Positions 1 to 11,880 of a stretch of 64,000 nucleotides of DNA are shown piece by piece. Made by a program: the position numbers and the translations under genes. The notes beneath the pieces are model-generated. The model had not been told where the DNA came from. It did not search any database and worked only from the letters and a program-made list of their open reading frames with translations. The stretch is from Sycon ciliatum. Taxonomy: Eukaryota > Porifera > Calcarea > Leucosolenida > Sycettidae. The stretch lies in the NCBI RefSeq assembly GCF_964019385.1, contig NC_088649.1, positions 22,350,435 to 22,414,434 of the forward strand. The letters are read 5' to 3'. Numbering within the stretch: the stretch's first letter is position 1; each line of letters opens with the position of its first letter.

Positions 1-131
1 TCGTCCAGCGCAGGAACCAAGTGACCAAGTCCAACAAAGTGTTGGCTTCATGTCGAAGTCTTCGCGGACCAAAGTCACAAACAAGTACGGTCTACTGTGC
101 TGAAGCTATTAGCACTAGTCATTGTGAATGA
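1..131 (+). pseudogene. CW-WD family copy H, 3' end only, frameshifted
   Basis: The window opens inside a copy almost identical to the end of the intact gene at 25162-26298, corresponding to its residues from about 303 onward. Codons in phase from base 3 give the conserved stretch with Ala-Ser-Cys-Arg and Leu-Arg-Gly. A tandem duplication of ACAA near base 88 shifts the frame and brings in a TGA at 129-131. The intact copy has a single ACAA at the matching place. The N-terminal part lies outside the window, so only this 3' lesion can be judged. It is most likely a pseudogene. Confidence 0.85.
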
Positions 132-1229
132 TGTGTTGAGTACAAAGACTACCTCGCCACGGTTACCGTTTATCGCTGCTTCCCTGCTGGCAACAGTTCT
201 CCCGTCCAAAGTCGATTTGATCCTTCGCCACGGATGAGCCTCTTTTCCTGATGTAACCCCATGACTAAAACAATCACTATGACGCAAATTTGTTCGCTCC
301 TGAACACATTTCTTGTACCGTGCGCTGCGAGGAGCCTTGTATGGAATTGTCGAAATGTGTATGCTCGGATGTGTATGTAGTGGAGGGAGGGGGGGGGGGG
401 CGGGAGAGGCGTGTACATGTGTAATATTTGCAAGTGCAAGTGGGTGTGTAGTTTTCGTGTGTGTATTATTGCCTTCCAAAGTGTAAATGTGCATAAGCAA
501 GAGGTATAGACGCAACCATCAAAGGCTGCGTATATAGTCGCTCAACCACTTCCCAATTTAATTGTTTTAATTATGACACGGATTGTCTATCTTTAGGAGA
601 GTTTTACTTGCACAATCATCTGTTTGTCCCTCTCATCCCTCTTTCGTTTCTTACCTTCTGTTTTTATGTTGCAGCACTTCGTCGTGTAGCCTTTACTCTT
701 TCACTTCTCTTTATTTTCGCAATTGGGTCAATCCACAGTCTACAAAAATACACATTTTGTCATATTTCTGCTCTCCTTTTGCCATTTCTCACAAACAACC
801 ACTCTCTGGAAAGCTATTGATGGCAGCTATGCACTCGTAGAAACTACAACACTGAGCGTCATTCGTGTGTGCAGCTCCGTGATGGAGAATACTTTTTCAA
901 ACTCAAACAAATTTGCGCACCGCGATCTATCACGAGCGGCTTACCGATTTGGAAAATCGCGGCTCATAGAAACCAGACGAAGTACTGGTGAAAATGCCTA
1001 TAATCCGAAGGATTTCCAGCCCCAAAACGCATAGGTGAGCGAGAAGATATCAGAGTTATTCTCAGCATGATGGCAGTTCACAGGCTTGCTTTGCAGCCCC
1101 TACTCTCCCTGCTGTTTTGCTATTGTATACTCTGTTGTCTTCTGCCCTTCAGAAGAGTACGTTGTGAACCTATTAAAAAATAAATAAAAGAAAAATGTTT
1201 AATTGCGCATTTTTGATCCCACACTAGTT
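132..1229. other. Duplicated 3' flank of copy H, no gene seen
   Basis: This stretch matches 26200-27270 closely by eye, including a G-run near 388-400 and an A-rich end near 1172-1196. Short open frames occur in both copies, but they differ by indels and show no recognisable domain. I see no gene here. Confidence 0.7.
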
Positions 1230-3091
1230 TCAAGCTTCGTCGTCATTATTATATTAATATTTATTCTTCTTTTACTAGGGAATTTCCAACAGGCGTCAGC
1301 GCCTTTTAACAGGGAGCCGTAGGTGTAATTTGATGGATGACCGAAATTCATCTGGTGAACTGGACATTCGGCAAGCCGATGGAAGTGTATTCCACCTGGC
1401 AGCGCCCAAATAAGAACTTGCACTAAAGCCATATTGGGTGTTAGCGGGGGGGGGGGCAGAACGAGAGCAGCAGAGACTTGGCAACGGGTGGTGGCTGCAG
1501 TGTGAGAACCATGGGCGCGCAAGGTAAGGCGGTCTCGCAGAAGAGGACTTGCAAGTCCATCCAGGCAGTGGTAAACAAATACATAGGTTTTGAAGTTGAG
1601 GCGTTTCTCAAGGACGTACAAGTTAGTATGACTGTATGGAAGAGTGGTAGGAGTCATTATATCCAACGAAAATATTCTCATTAATGCTACGGGGCTAGCA
1701 GTAAGAAGCTTGTAATATAGAGTTTGTGATAAGCAATGAATACATGCAGTGCTGCCAAACTCAAATGTGGACTGATTGATCGATAAATAGAAGAGTCGTT
1801 TGCAAAAATTGCTCCGAACTTCCTATTGACATTTGCACATACTGCCTCCAATTAGGTTGAGAAAGACAGATGTTCGTCAACCAGCATTCCGAAATATCAA
1901 GCGTGAGCAGATGGGACTATGGAAGTGCCCCGCAGCTGACTGCGGTGCCAGGTGGCAACTTCGTGCCTGGTCGCCGGAGCCGGACAAACTGAGTCTTGGA
2001 CGGGTTTAACACCAGTCCATTCCGATCTAGGAAGCGATCCAGAGCCGCAAGGTCATCACTCAGCTGGGTTGCGATGATCTGGATGGACTTGTGCCTGATA
2101 TAGAGTGTGATATCATCGGCATAATAGTTGATTCAATGTATGTTCAAAGCACTGTGGTGCATCACGGGTGTAAATGCAAAATAGCAATGGATCGAGCACG
2201 GAGCTTGCAAACTAAGCAAGTGCAGTGTCAGCAATGCCAAGCCTCTTCAACTCATCGATGAGCTCTTGATGCTTAACTCGGTCAAAAGCTTTGCTCATAT
2301 CTGCAAACACTAAGCCGCAGTACTCGTTGTTATCGAGGACTTTGAGCCATTGGTCGACCACTAGCGCTAGGCAGTCCTTCCACGAGCTGTTGGTACGGTA
2401 GGCAAATTTATTGTCAGGCACGTAAATGATGTTGTGCTACTTAAAAGAAGACAATCAGCTGCTCCAAGACAACTCGTTCCAATATCTCGCTGCATATGGG
2501 CAGTAATGAGGTCGGTCTGTAATTAGTAGAGCTTTCTGCATCGCCTGATTTGAAAACTGGCTTGACTGTGGAATTCTTAGAAATATCTGGTACGCACCCT
2601 GCGCTCAGAGATTTATTTATAATATCAGTGAGAAAAACTGCTATGGAATCACGACCATGCTTCAGTATTGCAAGTAAGACGTTGTCAGAGCCAGGTGATT
2701 TACTTGTGTTGGTTGCTTTGAGCAGTGTGGTGATGTCCACCACAGTTACTGGTCGAAAATGGGACAGTCAACCAGCAGTAGTTGACTGTTGGGTGGCTGG
2801 CCGTAAACATAAATATGTCAACAGGCCGGCTTGGATCGTGCACGATGTTAGCAAATGTCTCTGTCAGACTACTGGGAGACGCAATTGGTGGATTTCTTAC
2901 TTTCCGCCTGCCAGACAGAATGTTAAGAAGAGGCCACTGACCTTTAGGATTTCGTCGGGAAGCCGAGAACTGGTGCATCAGGAAACCGAATTTCAGTCTT
3001 CTACTCAGAAGCGTACCCTCGCGTATTACAGACCGATACTGTTGCTTAAGAACCATATTCCCAGGCTGCGAAAGGACTCCGTCGTGCGGGC
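1230..3091 (-). mobile_element. Non-LTR retrotransposon fragment, reverse transcriptase and C-terminus (duplicate 1)
   Basis: On the minus strand, 2743-2441 and 2421-2212 encode reverse transcriptase blocks: Ser-Pro-Gly-Ser-Asp, then Asn-Tyr-Arg-Pro followed by Ser-Leu-Leu-Pro, then Phe-Ala-Asp-Met-Ser-Lys-Ala-Phe-Asp. The catalytic Tyr-Ala-Asp-Asp lies at 2123-2112. The C-terminal stretch with Arg-Trp-Asn-Thr-Leu-Pro lies at 1484-1296. Frames are broken between blocks, once at the G-run near 1445-1455. The 5' side runs into the scaffold gap, and no endonuclease domain is visible. The layout fits the Jockey/CR1 group, but the clade is not certain. It is the duplicate of 27310-29190 and is inactive. 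Confidence 0.85.
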
Positions 3092-3291
3092 NNNNNNNNN
3101 NNNNNNNNNNNNNNNNNNNNNNNNNNNNNNNNNNNNNNNNNNNNNNNNNNNNNNNNNNNNNNNNNNNNNNNNNNNNNNNNNNNNNNNNNNNNNNNNNNNN
3201 NNNNNNNNNNNNNNNNNNNNNNNNNNNNNNNNNNNNNNNNNNNNNNNNNNNNNNNNNNNNNNNNNNNNNNNNNNNNNNNNNNNNNNNNNNN
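3092..3291. other. Assembly gap, 200 N
   Basis: Exactly 200 N bases, probably a scaffold gap of arbitrary size. To its left is the duplicated LINE, to its right the upstream flank of copy E, so distance across it is unknown. Confidence 0.99.
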
Positions 3292-3646
3292 GCGGAAGTT
3301 TCACTGTCTTTTATGTTTCCATGTGCTCTCTTTCAACCCCAGTTGCACTGACTACCGGTATATACAAATCAGTTCGTTGCTTATTATTATAACAATAAAG
3401 GTATTTCTGCGTTGAAGTGTATCAGTATGCTGATTTCACAGCTACGCTGATGCTGACTGGCACAGTCATGGACAATATATAGACAATACGCACCGCAAAC
3501 GTGATCATGTGCGAGATAAGATGGTAACGCATAGCTGCACAGAGTGCACCTACACCACGCTTAGCGAACGTGGAAGACGTATTGGCCCAAACATAGGACC
3601 ATCGACCGTTTCTCATAGGCTGAGTCAACTGAGCAAAATATATTGG

Positions 3647-3654
3647 TATAAAGG
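3647..3654 (+). promoter_or_regulatory. TATA box of copy E
   Basis: TATAAAGG, matching the same word at 11774-11781 in front of the intact copy C. The flanking sequence is also conserved between the two. Confidence 0.55.
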
Positions 3655-5000
3655 AGGATCATCCATCCTCTGAGGGGAGGATTATTCCTTTCCGCTCCCA
3701 TTAAGAATGCATTCAACTTAGTTTTCTGTTTTCTACGAAGAGAGGAAAGAAACATGCTGTCCTAACGAATTCCAAAAAAACAGAAAGAGAATAGGTCGAA
3801 GCGAATTGAGTCGAACTTTGTTCCTCCACCCGTTGTCACCATCATGCTACCGCTGATGTTGGCGATGCTTAGTGTGAATGTCGAGACTGTTGATTCTGGA
3901 GTTATGCCTGCTGTTGAGTGGGACGGATCGGTGTGCTTGGCGATACGGAACAATCTGCAAGCGGGAACGATGAGAAAAATCTGCAACTGGAAAGATATCC
4001 GGCAGAGCATGTTCTTCCTTACAATAGAATCTATACTGTCAGAAATACATGCCTGCAAATCATTCTGGGCGGACAGCCCAACGCTTGTGAAATTTTACTG
4101 CACTGCTGTGGGGATGTTTGCGTGGAATGTGGACAGGCATAGGGGGCCCTATTGTGGGCAACCATATTTTACCTTCGCAACTTGTCGTGAGCGTGTAAGC
4201 TATCACGCAGAACGTCTCATTTCGCTGTGCTCGTTGAAGTGTCCCATCTCTACTGCACAAATGGAGCTGGTTGCGCTATTTCACGGAATAGGAATGTGAA
4301 GTGTCGTCACCATCTTGAACTAAAAGTGGTGCTTTTTCTACTTGCGCATCCGCCATCTGCTGACGGCACTGATCGCTACCCCTTCAAAGCGTATCCACTG
4401 GACGCAACGAGTGCAGAACGACTCTGGCGATATTGAGAGTAGGAGTTGAGAGGAGAAAGCCATACCATATATGTTGGACTCAGTAGAGCGTCCAGCCCCT
4501 ATATGATGTCCAACCCCTATATAGAGTCCATTGGTCCAAAATCCACTGTACAGAGTCCAAACTTGAAATCAACTGTGAGCTCAAAGTTTCGATGGACATC
4601 ACTCCCTGTATAGAGTCCAGCCAATTGGCTTCACCCCTATATAGAGTCCATTGGTCCAAAATCAACTGTACGGAGTCCAAACTTAGAAATCAACTATAAA
4701 GAGTCTTTATGTGGACTACACCCCCTGTATAAAGTCCAGCCAATTAGGCATCCCCTATCGAGTTCGAAAATAGACATAGGATCTGCTGTAAGCAGTGAAT
4801 ATTAACCAGAATGCGGTCTCTCCCTTTAATCCTTTACATCATTCACTTCTCAAGATAAAAAAATATGTATTGAGGCACCACTGCAGCCACTTCATTACAT
4901 GAAAAACCCTACAAACACCATCCTCAAATCAAGTGGTCTCTTCGCAGACGCTGCAAATTACAATATCTCAATCATGTGGTGTTGCCAAATTATTGTGCAC

Positions 5001-5155
5001 GCACACACACATGCACACACCCACACAACGCCAAGAAAATACCTAGAAAAAAACCAAGAATCGAAAGAGAATAATGGAGAGCCCAGGATTAATTATTTGT
5101 TTTCAAATTATTGTGCGCGCGCACACACACACACACAAACACACACACACAAACT
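5001..5155. repeat. CA-rich microsatellites in two blocks
   Basis: Two CA/CACA tracts lie at about 4998-5026 and 5118-5152, separated by a partly repeated segment. The shared words are AAATTATTGTG and ACAACGCCAAGAAAA, so the surrounding 120 bases are themselves duplicated. Confidence 0.8.
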
Positions 5156-5865
5156 TATACAACGCCAAGAAAACACCAAGAAAAGAGTAGAGACACAATA
5201 CACACGCAACTCCAACAGCCATGCAAACGTCCACCCATTTACATGTAAAGTCAAGAGGGATAACAAATAATTATACGAAACGAATGCGTACGGGGACAGG
5301 TACACGCACGTTTACATACACGTAGTAGTTTAAGAGAGTAACATAGTGCAGTGGTGAGCATAATACTAGCACATGCTGAGAGTGCAATAGCAAGCTTCAC
5401 CATTGCTCATGGCCATGCAAATGTTCAGCAGCACTCAGTTCCGCAAGCTTCTGAAGATCAGCACACCTGCAACAAATAGATAGCACAAGGATACGCTTAT
5501 TACCGTAATGATGCATGGGAGCACACAACTACCAAGTTCTCAACGAATGTGATGCTCAATGAAAATCAATCCACTCAAAGACCTGTGAACAGGTGATGGT
5601 GTGGACAATAATCTATTAGTAATATGAGGAATAAGATCGTTTGTGCACACTCAAGACGCACAGACACACCAACATACATGTAGTGTACACAGTGTTTCAC
5701 TTCACTGCAACTAAATTGAAATGAGATGATTTGAACAATCTGTACAGCGTTGCTGTCAGTCAGTCTTCCCCAAGATGGAAATGCAATGATTTGTTGTCAC
5801 GTGGCAGTTTCACTGACACAATGTCATGTTCGTGACATCAAAATGGTTACTTCAGGGAATACGAG

Positions 5866-6232
5866 TATTAGCAAGAGTGCATAAACAAGAGTATGCAACT
5901 GTGGTTATGGGTCAGTGCGTGGCGCGCTGCCTTCATTATGTAACTTGCCTTCATCACGCTCTGAAAGCATGCATTCAAACTCACAATTTCTCGTACGAGC
6001 CCATCTGTTTTTGCTCGATTCGTTCAAGTACCTACGCGATCTCTAAATTCTGGCGCGTGAACTCCAGTTCCGTACGAAAGTTCATTTCAAACCAGAGGAA
6101 GAGTGCGGTGTTTGATTTTCCGCAGTGCGCGGACAGCAGCTGAATGATGTAATGAAGGCAGCGCGCCGCGCATCTGGTCCATAGAAAAGAGATCACAGTT
6201 GCATACTCTTGTTTATGCACTCTTGGTATTAG
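5866..6232. repeat. Inverted repeat, possible nested MITE
   Basis: Arms of roughly 80 bases at 5866-5943 and 6148-6232 are inverted copies sharing GCATAAACAAGAGTATGCAA and CGCGCTGCCTTCATTA. About 200 bases lie between them, with no coding frame I recognise. The whole sits inside the 4472-7373 element. Confidence 0.7.
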
Positions 6233-6689
6233 CTTGAGAAGCTTTTTCTTGTCATTGGCATACAAGCAATCCTCCTAGTCCTACTACTACTAGTACACTG
6301 GCACTGCGTTTGTGGATCCCATTGTATTTGACATCATACTACAGGAAGAGTGTCGTGGAGTTCACATAATTATCACAGGGATAAAAATACATTTCTCATG
6401 AAATAAAATAATAATTGATGATAGCTAGACGATCATATACGATTGATGCAAAGTCCTTGCAGTCCTTGAGGACTATTACGAAGTGGTTGATTACTTTTAG
6501 GGCATTCATTCAAGCAACATCAAACAAACGCGATACGCTCCTTGAAAATGGAAAACAAATTCAAGCATAACGACAGAACAGCCCAGCAGACCAATCGAAA
6601 CGAGTAAAAGCTTCCTTACCTCAGTCATCGTCCTGCCATGTAGTTGGACAGCCTTTTGACACGGTGGTACAGGCAGCTCTTGTCCAGTC

Positions 6690-6965
6690 AAACAGGGGTA
6701 TCCTTGTGGCGTCGAACGGAAGAGAGTGTCAGTGTATCTGACTCGTCAGATTGCAACTGTGCTGAACTTTTCTCTTTCTCCGCTTTCTGCTTTCATCCTT
6801 CGCTCTGATGAAACCGTTCAAACGTCTTACTGGCAGCAATGGCCAGCCAAACAGGGGATCCTTGTGGCGTCGAACGAAAGAGAGCGTCAGTGTACCTGAC
6901 TCGTCAGATTTGAACTGTGCTGAACTTTTCTCGTTCTGCAATTTCTGCTTTCATCCCGCGCACTG
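6690..6965 (+). repeat. Two tandem units of about 161 bases
   Basis: The segment beginning AAACAGGGGTATCCTTGTGG near 6690 recurs with changes near 6851. Both units include the words CGTCGAACG and GACTCGTCAGATT. Confidence 0.8.
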
Positions 6966-7638
6966 ATGAAACGTCTTCAGAGAACCACAAGACGCTTTCC
7001 AGATTTGATTTTGAACGTCTCCTTATCCTCCTTGGTTAGCTCGAGACAGATTACTGTCAGCAACTGCACAGCAGAATTGGCAGCCATGGCTGAAGTGAAG
7101 AAAGGAATGCGCTGCCACGAGGCAAGCAAAACTGAAAATGTGTACTCTTTCGGGCACAACACACAGGACGGCGTGACTGGATAAACTGGACTCCTGGACC
7201 GTGAATAGGGGACTTGTAGAAAAAGTGTACTCCTTATAGGGGATTGCGCGGCAGGATGAAGCTGATCAAAACTGAGTGGACTCCTGGACTCTGTATAGTG
7301 GATTTTGGACCAATGGACTCTATATAGGGTGCTGGACATCATATAGTGCATGGACTCTATACTGAGTCCTACATATACACGCCTGGAAAGTGGAAAATCG
7401 ATTACTCTGGAAGATTTAGGTTCGAGGGTCGCTACATCTGTGGTTTTGGATATGCTGCAACACTGGCTTTTTCGTCTTCAAAGGCTACGTCAGCGAAGTT
7501 GGGCAAGGAAGCGATTTAAAATTCTAGCGACTACTTTCTTAAATGAGTTGACCAGCCGTGGTGGAGATGCTCTCTGCAGCATTATGTGTATCCGATCTTC
7601 GAACGTTTTAAGCGGACTGCTCTCCTGAGGTCATAAGC

Positions 7639-7864
7639 AGCTTTTCTTTTTTTCTTTTTTTAATAAGGCCACCGCTTCCAATCATGACATGCAAAGCAGC
7701 AGTGCAGCGCCGCAGGCATGAATCGTGGACGTGGTGACGGAGTCTGATGTGCTCCGCTCACCTAGGGTCTTGGCTTCACTGCACAGCAAACGCGTCGAAA
7801 GAAAATGGGGGGCTTATAATTATCGGGAGATGGGGAGGGGGGGGGGAGAAAAGAAGAGAAGATG

Positions 7865-7908
<44 letters not shown>

Positions 7909-7910
7909 CA

Positions 7911-7941
<31 letters not shown>

Positions 7942-8076
7942 AGAGAGAGAGAGAGCTGGAATATAGAAGAGCACAGTGCTCTTGGTGATGGGGACTGTGA
8001 AGGATAGCAGGTCCTGGGACACCTGCATGAGAATCTGAATGTTGGTGATGATGGCAGCAGGGTTATAAGGTAAGCC
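7639..8076. mobile_element. Insertion of about 440 bases in copy E, with a GA microsatellite
   Basis: Comparison with the intact copy C shows extra sequence between the codons after the CTGAGGTCA site and the TCTCTTGCAGTGGACTA site. The insert holds a pyrimidine tract at 7639-7660, a G-run near 7838 and a long GA/GACA tract at about 7866-7955. Open frames rich in Glu-Arg here are products of that microsatellite. The element type is unknown. Confidence 0.7.
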
Positions 8077-8261
8077 GAAATGTCTCTTGCAGTGGACTAA
8101 GTGGAAAACGCACACAGATCTGCAGCACCGTTTTGCGCCTGCTGAGACTAGTTATTGTGCCCGAAATTACCACCGTGAAATACAAACTGCCGCGTTTAGC
8201 GTTTGTGATTCTCTCCACTCTGAACACTTTCCTGCCGTGCGCCGTGCACAGGCTTTTGTGA

Positions 8262-8760
8262 TCTCGTGTACTAGCAATTTAAGCATTCATCTTTAGACAT
8301 TGAGTTTATAAAAGAGGAAGATTTCTCCTAACTCTGACACTGTTTAGCACTTTGTTCTTAGGTTGTAGACCAATTGGTTGGTACTATAAGCATTAGAGTG
8401 TTTCTACTGTGGTATAGTACATGTGCCCTGTTTTGATAGTTTAATTTACCTTCAGGGGTAACTGTTTTGTGCCGTCGCTGTTCTTGGCTTCTGTTCTTCC
8501 GTATTTCTCTGTGTCGGATTATAGTTTGCAAATCGGCTACTTTAAATACGCAATATCGTCCCATTTCATATCACCCATGTCTGTATTATCTAATCTATGC
8601 TATTTTCAAAAAGTGTGTTTCCCATATATTTTCCTTAGAGCACGAGCGATACATTAAAGCCATGCGAGAATGTCAAATCACGATTAAGCATAGATTATAA
8701 AACACGAATGTGCACTTCCGGTGCCAGTGCATGTTCTTGCATGGAAATTACAGGCAGGTG
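8262..8760. other. 3' flank of copy E, no gene
   Basis: This corresponds to the 3' flank of copy C at 13075-13470 and then jumps to the equivalent of 14096-14165. It shares GTTCTTGGCTTCTGTTC and CATTTCATATCACCCATGTC with the other subfamily members. I see no gene. Confidence 0.7.
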
Positions 8761-11700
8761 ATCACGTCCCCAGTGCTTATTGTTCAATTCAATCCAATTC
8801 AATTCGATATTGCACGTTTCTCCACTTGATCGCTTACAATGGAAATTTGGATTGAAAAGTCTCGGACGTGATTAAAATGAGGGCGTCATTTTGAACAGCT
8901 CTCTTCTAATTTATACTAGGCGACTCATTTCTTAATGTTTTGAAATTGCGGCGTCTTACGGCGCTGTGCATGTGTGTTTATTTTTCTGTGTGTAACTGTT
9001 TGAACGTGCTCAGGAAACACAGAGTGAAATAATACACACACACACACAAACTGGATATATAGTTCCGGAATGGAATACAATAGGGTCATGTAGACTTGGG
9101 CAATCCTGTGCGTGTGTGTTCCATTCTGACTATTTGTAACAGTTTGAACGTGTTCCGGAAACGCAGGGTGAATAGTATACACACACAAACCGAAGATTCC
9201 TTCCCGGAATAGATTACAGTAGGGTCATGCAGACTTGGGTATTCCTGTGCAACTAGTTAAAAATCTAATTGTGAACACAGACACTTGTCCAAGAACGCCC
9301 AAGCACGCACATCCACCTTTGACGCCGCATCACAAACGCTTTTGGGACCAACCTGTGTGCCCAACCAAAGAACATATGCGTAAATGCAATACCCGGCAAA
9401 GTCACTAGAGAGTTTTAGCACCCCGTAAACGAATACGTGCCGGGCTCCTCTGCCGGGTTTCGAGCCGCGATCGGAGCTCAATCTGCACGAGTCAGGGGCA
9501 GTTGATTCGATGTGGGCGTACCCATCTTTAAAATTGATTTATATTCGCTTTAATTGTCGAAAGTCGTCCAGATTTCAAAAAGAGGTTGATTTGAGAAGGG
9601 GAATGAAGTGCAAAGTATTTCTGTGGTCGTCTTTAGTTGGAGCATGTCCAAGGTAACAAGGTTCGTGTCCATCGTATGGCATACGAGGACTAGCTCAAGG
9701 ATAAGAAGGAAATGTTCTTACTTTTGTTGCCACAAAGAAAGTGCTAGTGAACATGTACTATGTACAGTATTGACGTGCATTTAATTCTTTCGTTTACTAG
9801 GGGTGCACTATTTTCTAAAACTGAAACGCAATTGTTCACTACGCTCCTGCGACACGAATGGCTGTCATTCGTTTCGTTCTGAATAACGATTTGCTAACAC
9901 TTCTACCTGGAATACTTATTCGCAGAAACGAAATGCGAGGATTTAGTCTCTCACCTCCGTTGCAAATTTAGTTGACTTACTAAGTAGAAGTTTGTATGCG
10001 CACGACAGTGCACCGACGGCGTCACACCGTTCTTCGATATTGGCGACATGTCTGCGCTTGATGGCAAGTGCGTACTTATTTTCGAACTCAGCAGCCACAT
10101 GAGTACTAACTTTCGGTTGTAGTACTATCTTTTGGTGAGTACATTTTTATCGGGGGTAATTCACACGCAGTGGGAAGCCTGCGCAACTCGAGTGTCCGTG
10201 CATATGATGTATGTACTGTGCGGTGTCTGTACATGTAGGACGGGTATGAATTTACTATCTTTAGGGGGGAACTGTGTGTCGGGGTGATAACCTCGGCAGT
10301 GGAAAGTGTATTTTTTATAGGGGGGTACAAAGTCATTGGGGAGACTTACTTACGGGGAAATACGGTAATTGACTAGTGAACATGCATACAACCTCCTTCC
10401 CGCCAGACGTGCTAGTTTCCCTATTCCACGAAGCGTGTGCACTGGATTGAATTGGCACACTGTAGTCATTCTATTTTGATTTGTTGCAAATCAGCTACAT
10501 GCTAGAAGTGAACTTTATACTTTGCCGATAATCTGTTTTAGTCTAGAATGAAAAATTAAGATTTTTTTGTTTCGCACTCCATGGGCAGAGGTATGATCAT
10601 GGTTTAGCTGTAGGGCATCGCTGAGAAATGGTCGCTTTCTATTGAACATTTGGGCCTAGGTTCCATGATTCTCGAATGAACTTAATGAAAGGATTAAGAA
10701 CATGTAAACGAAAGACTCGACGTAAAAACCGTAAAAGGGGATCTCGTGGGATCCTGTACCCCCTCGCTGGCACCCGGACCTAGCATGGCGTTTACCGCGA
10801 GAACACCAGTTCTTCAATAAGCAATTCCGCCATCTTGAGAATTGACGGAATTGGAATTGAGATCGGAATTTCTGGACGCTAAGGATGCATCCACTCTAAC
10901 AATTTCGCGAATTGACCGAAATGTATGTTGGTAACCGAAGGCTCCAAATGAGGGATGGTCCCGAGTTGGATGACTGGACCTGGACTTGATGACAATGTCA
11001 CCCCCAGTAAGATCTAAAGAGAAAATGAACTGTAACAATCAATTTTCACTTCAGACTTTTTCTGTATCCAATTCCTTCATATTATTGAATTAAGAATCAA
11101 AGCCCTCAGGTGTTTAAATTGTACTCACTTCGCTTTTGTTATGACGACTACTAAACTGTTCAGGGACTAACAACATGGCATGCCTAGCACCACGAACTGC
11201 ATTGAAGCTGAACGTGTTTTTGTATACAATTATATGAAATGCACTCCCAACAAGCCAGGAGGGAAAAGACAAGAGAACTGACATATGACCGAGGCGAGAC
11301 CAAACTGCAATGAGAGACGTGCAGGGATGTTCTTGCACTGACTACCTGGATCTGGATGATTGTATACCGTTGTGTACTTGTTCAAGTCACCTGTTTGTAC
11401 TGGCGCCTACAGAAATGATTCAACTGATGTTAGCGGACGTTTCACTGTCTGTTATGTTTCTACGTGCTCTCTTTCAACCCTAATTGCACTGACTACGGGA
11501 ATGACTTCGTTCCGTATTATAATATTTGTATATCTGCGTTGATATTTACAAGTACGCTAATTTTACAGCTTCGCTGATGCTGACTGCCACCGTCGTGGAC
11601 AATAAATAGACAATAAGAACTGCAAACGTGATCATCTGAAAGATAGTATGGTAACGCATAGCGGCACAGAGTGCACCTAAACCGTGCTTAGCGAACGTGA

Positions 11701-11773
11701 AAGACGCAGCGGCCCAAACATACGTCCACCGACCTTTTCTAAGAAACTGAGTCAACTGCGCACAATAAACTGG
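8761..11773 (+). other. Upstream flank of copy C, left arm of a palindrome
   Basis: No coding sequence is supported here. The stretch from about 8790 is repeated in inverted order at 19640-15780. Matched landmarks include the words at 9010-9190 against 19260-19450, the block at 9960-10070 against 17180-17297, and 10740-10790 against 16740-16815. It contains two tandem-like segments at 8990-9060 and 9125-9190 with CACACACAAAC. Confidence 0.7.
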
Positions 11774-11781
11774 TATAAAGG
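11774..11781 (+). promoter_or_regulatory. TATA box of copy C
   Basis: TATAAAGG lies 107 bases before the ATG at 11881. The same word precedes copies E, F and G at the matching place. Confidence 0.6.
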
Positions 11782-11880
11782 ACGATCATCCTTCCTCTGG
11801 GGAGAGGATTATTCCTTTTCGTTCCCGATCAAAATGAAGTAAACTTTGTTTTCTGTTTTCTACGTAAACTGGAATGAAAT

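Larger units (their letters stand above)
4472..7373. mobile_element. Inverted-repeat DNA element inserted in copy E
   Basis: The element is flanked by TATA at 4468-4471 and 7374-7377, and the uninterrupted relatives at 11881 and 44784 show one such site. Its ends are inverted: TGTTGGACTCAGTA at the left and the complement of TGTAGGACTCAGTA at the right. About 90 bases of inverted similarity follow, rich in the word TATAGAGTCCA. That word recurs several times as subterminal repeats at 4490-4740 and 7185-7360. I find no transposase reading frame inside, so the element looks non-autonomous. A TA duplication with ends three bases longer is an alternative reading. The superfamily is not assigned. 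Confidence 0.85.
3753..8261 (+). pseudogene. CW-WD family copy E, split by a transposon
   Basis: This is a close relative of the intact gene at 11881-13074. The 5' half runs from 3753 to 4471 and the 3' half resumes at 7374. Lesions seen: a TAA at the fourth codon from the upstream ATG, which a downstream ATG at 3844 could bypass; a 7-base deletion near 4238 that shifts the frame; loss of the Cys-Trp motif frame near 4430; a 2.9 kb inverted-repeat element at 4472-7373; and a second insertion of about 440 bases at 7639-8076. The final stretch from 8077 matches the end of copy C, with its stop at 8259-8261. It cannot make the family protein. Confidence 0.92.

Noticed and set aside
4899-5270. 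Open frame of 123 codons with His-Thr repeats
   Set aside because: Driven by CA microsatellites inside the inverted-repeat element.
7725-8007. Frames with long Arg-Glu repeats
   Set aside because: Translation of a GA microsatellite inside an insertion.
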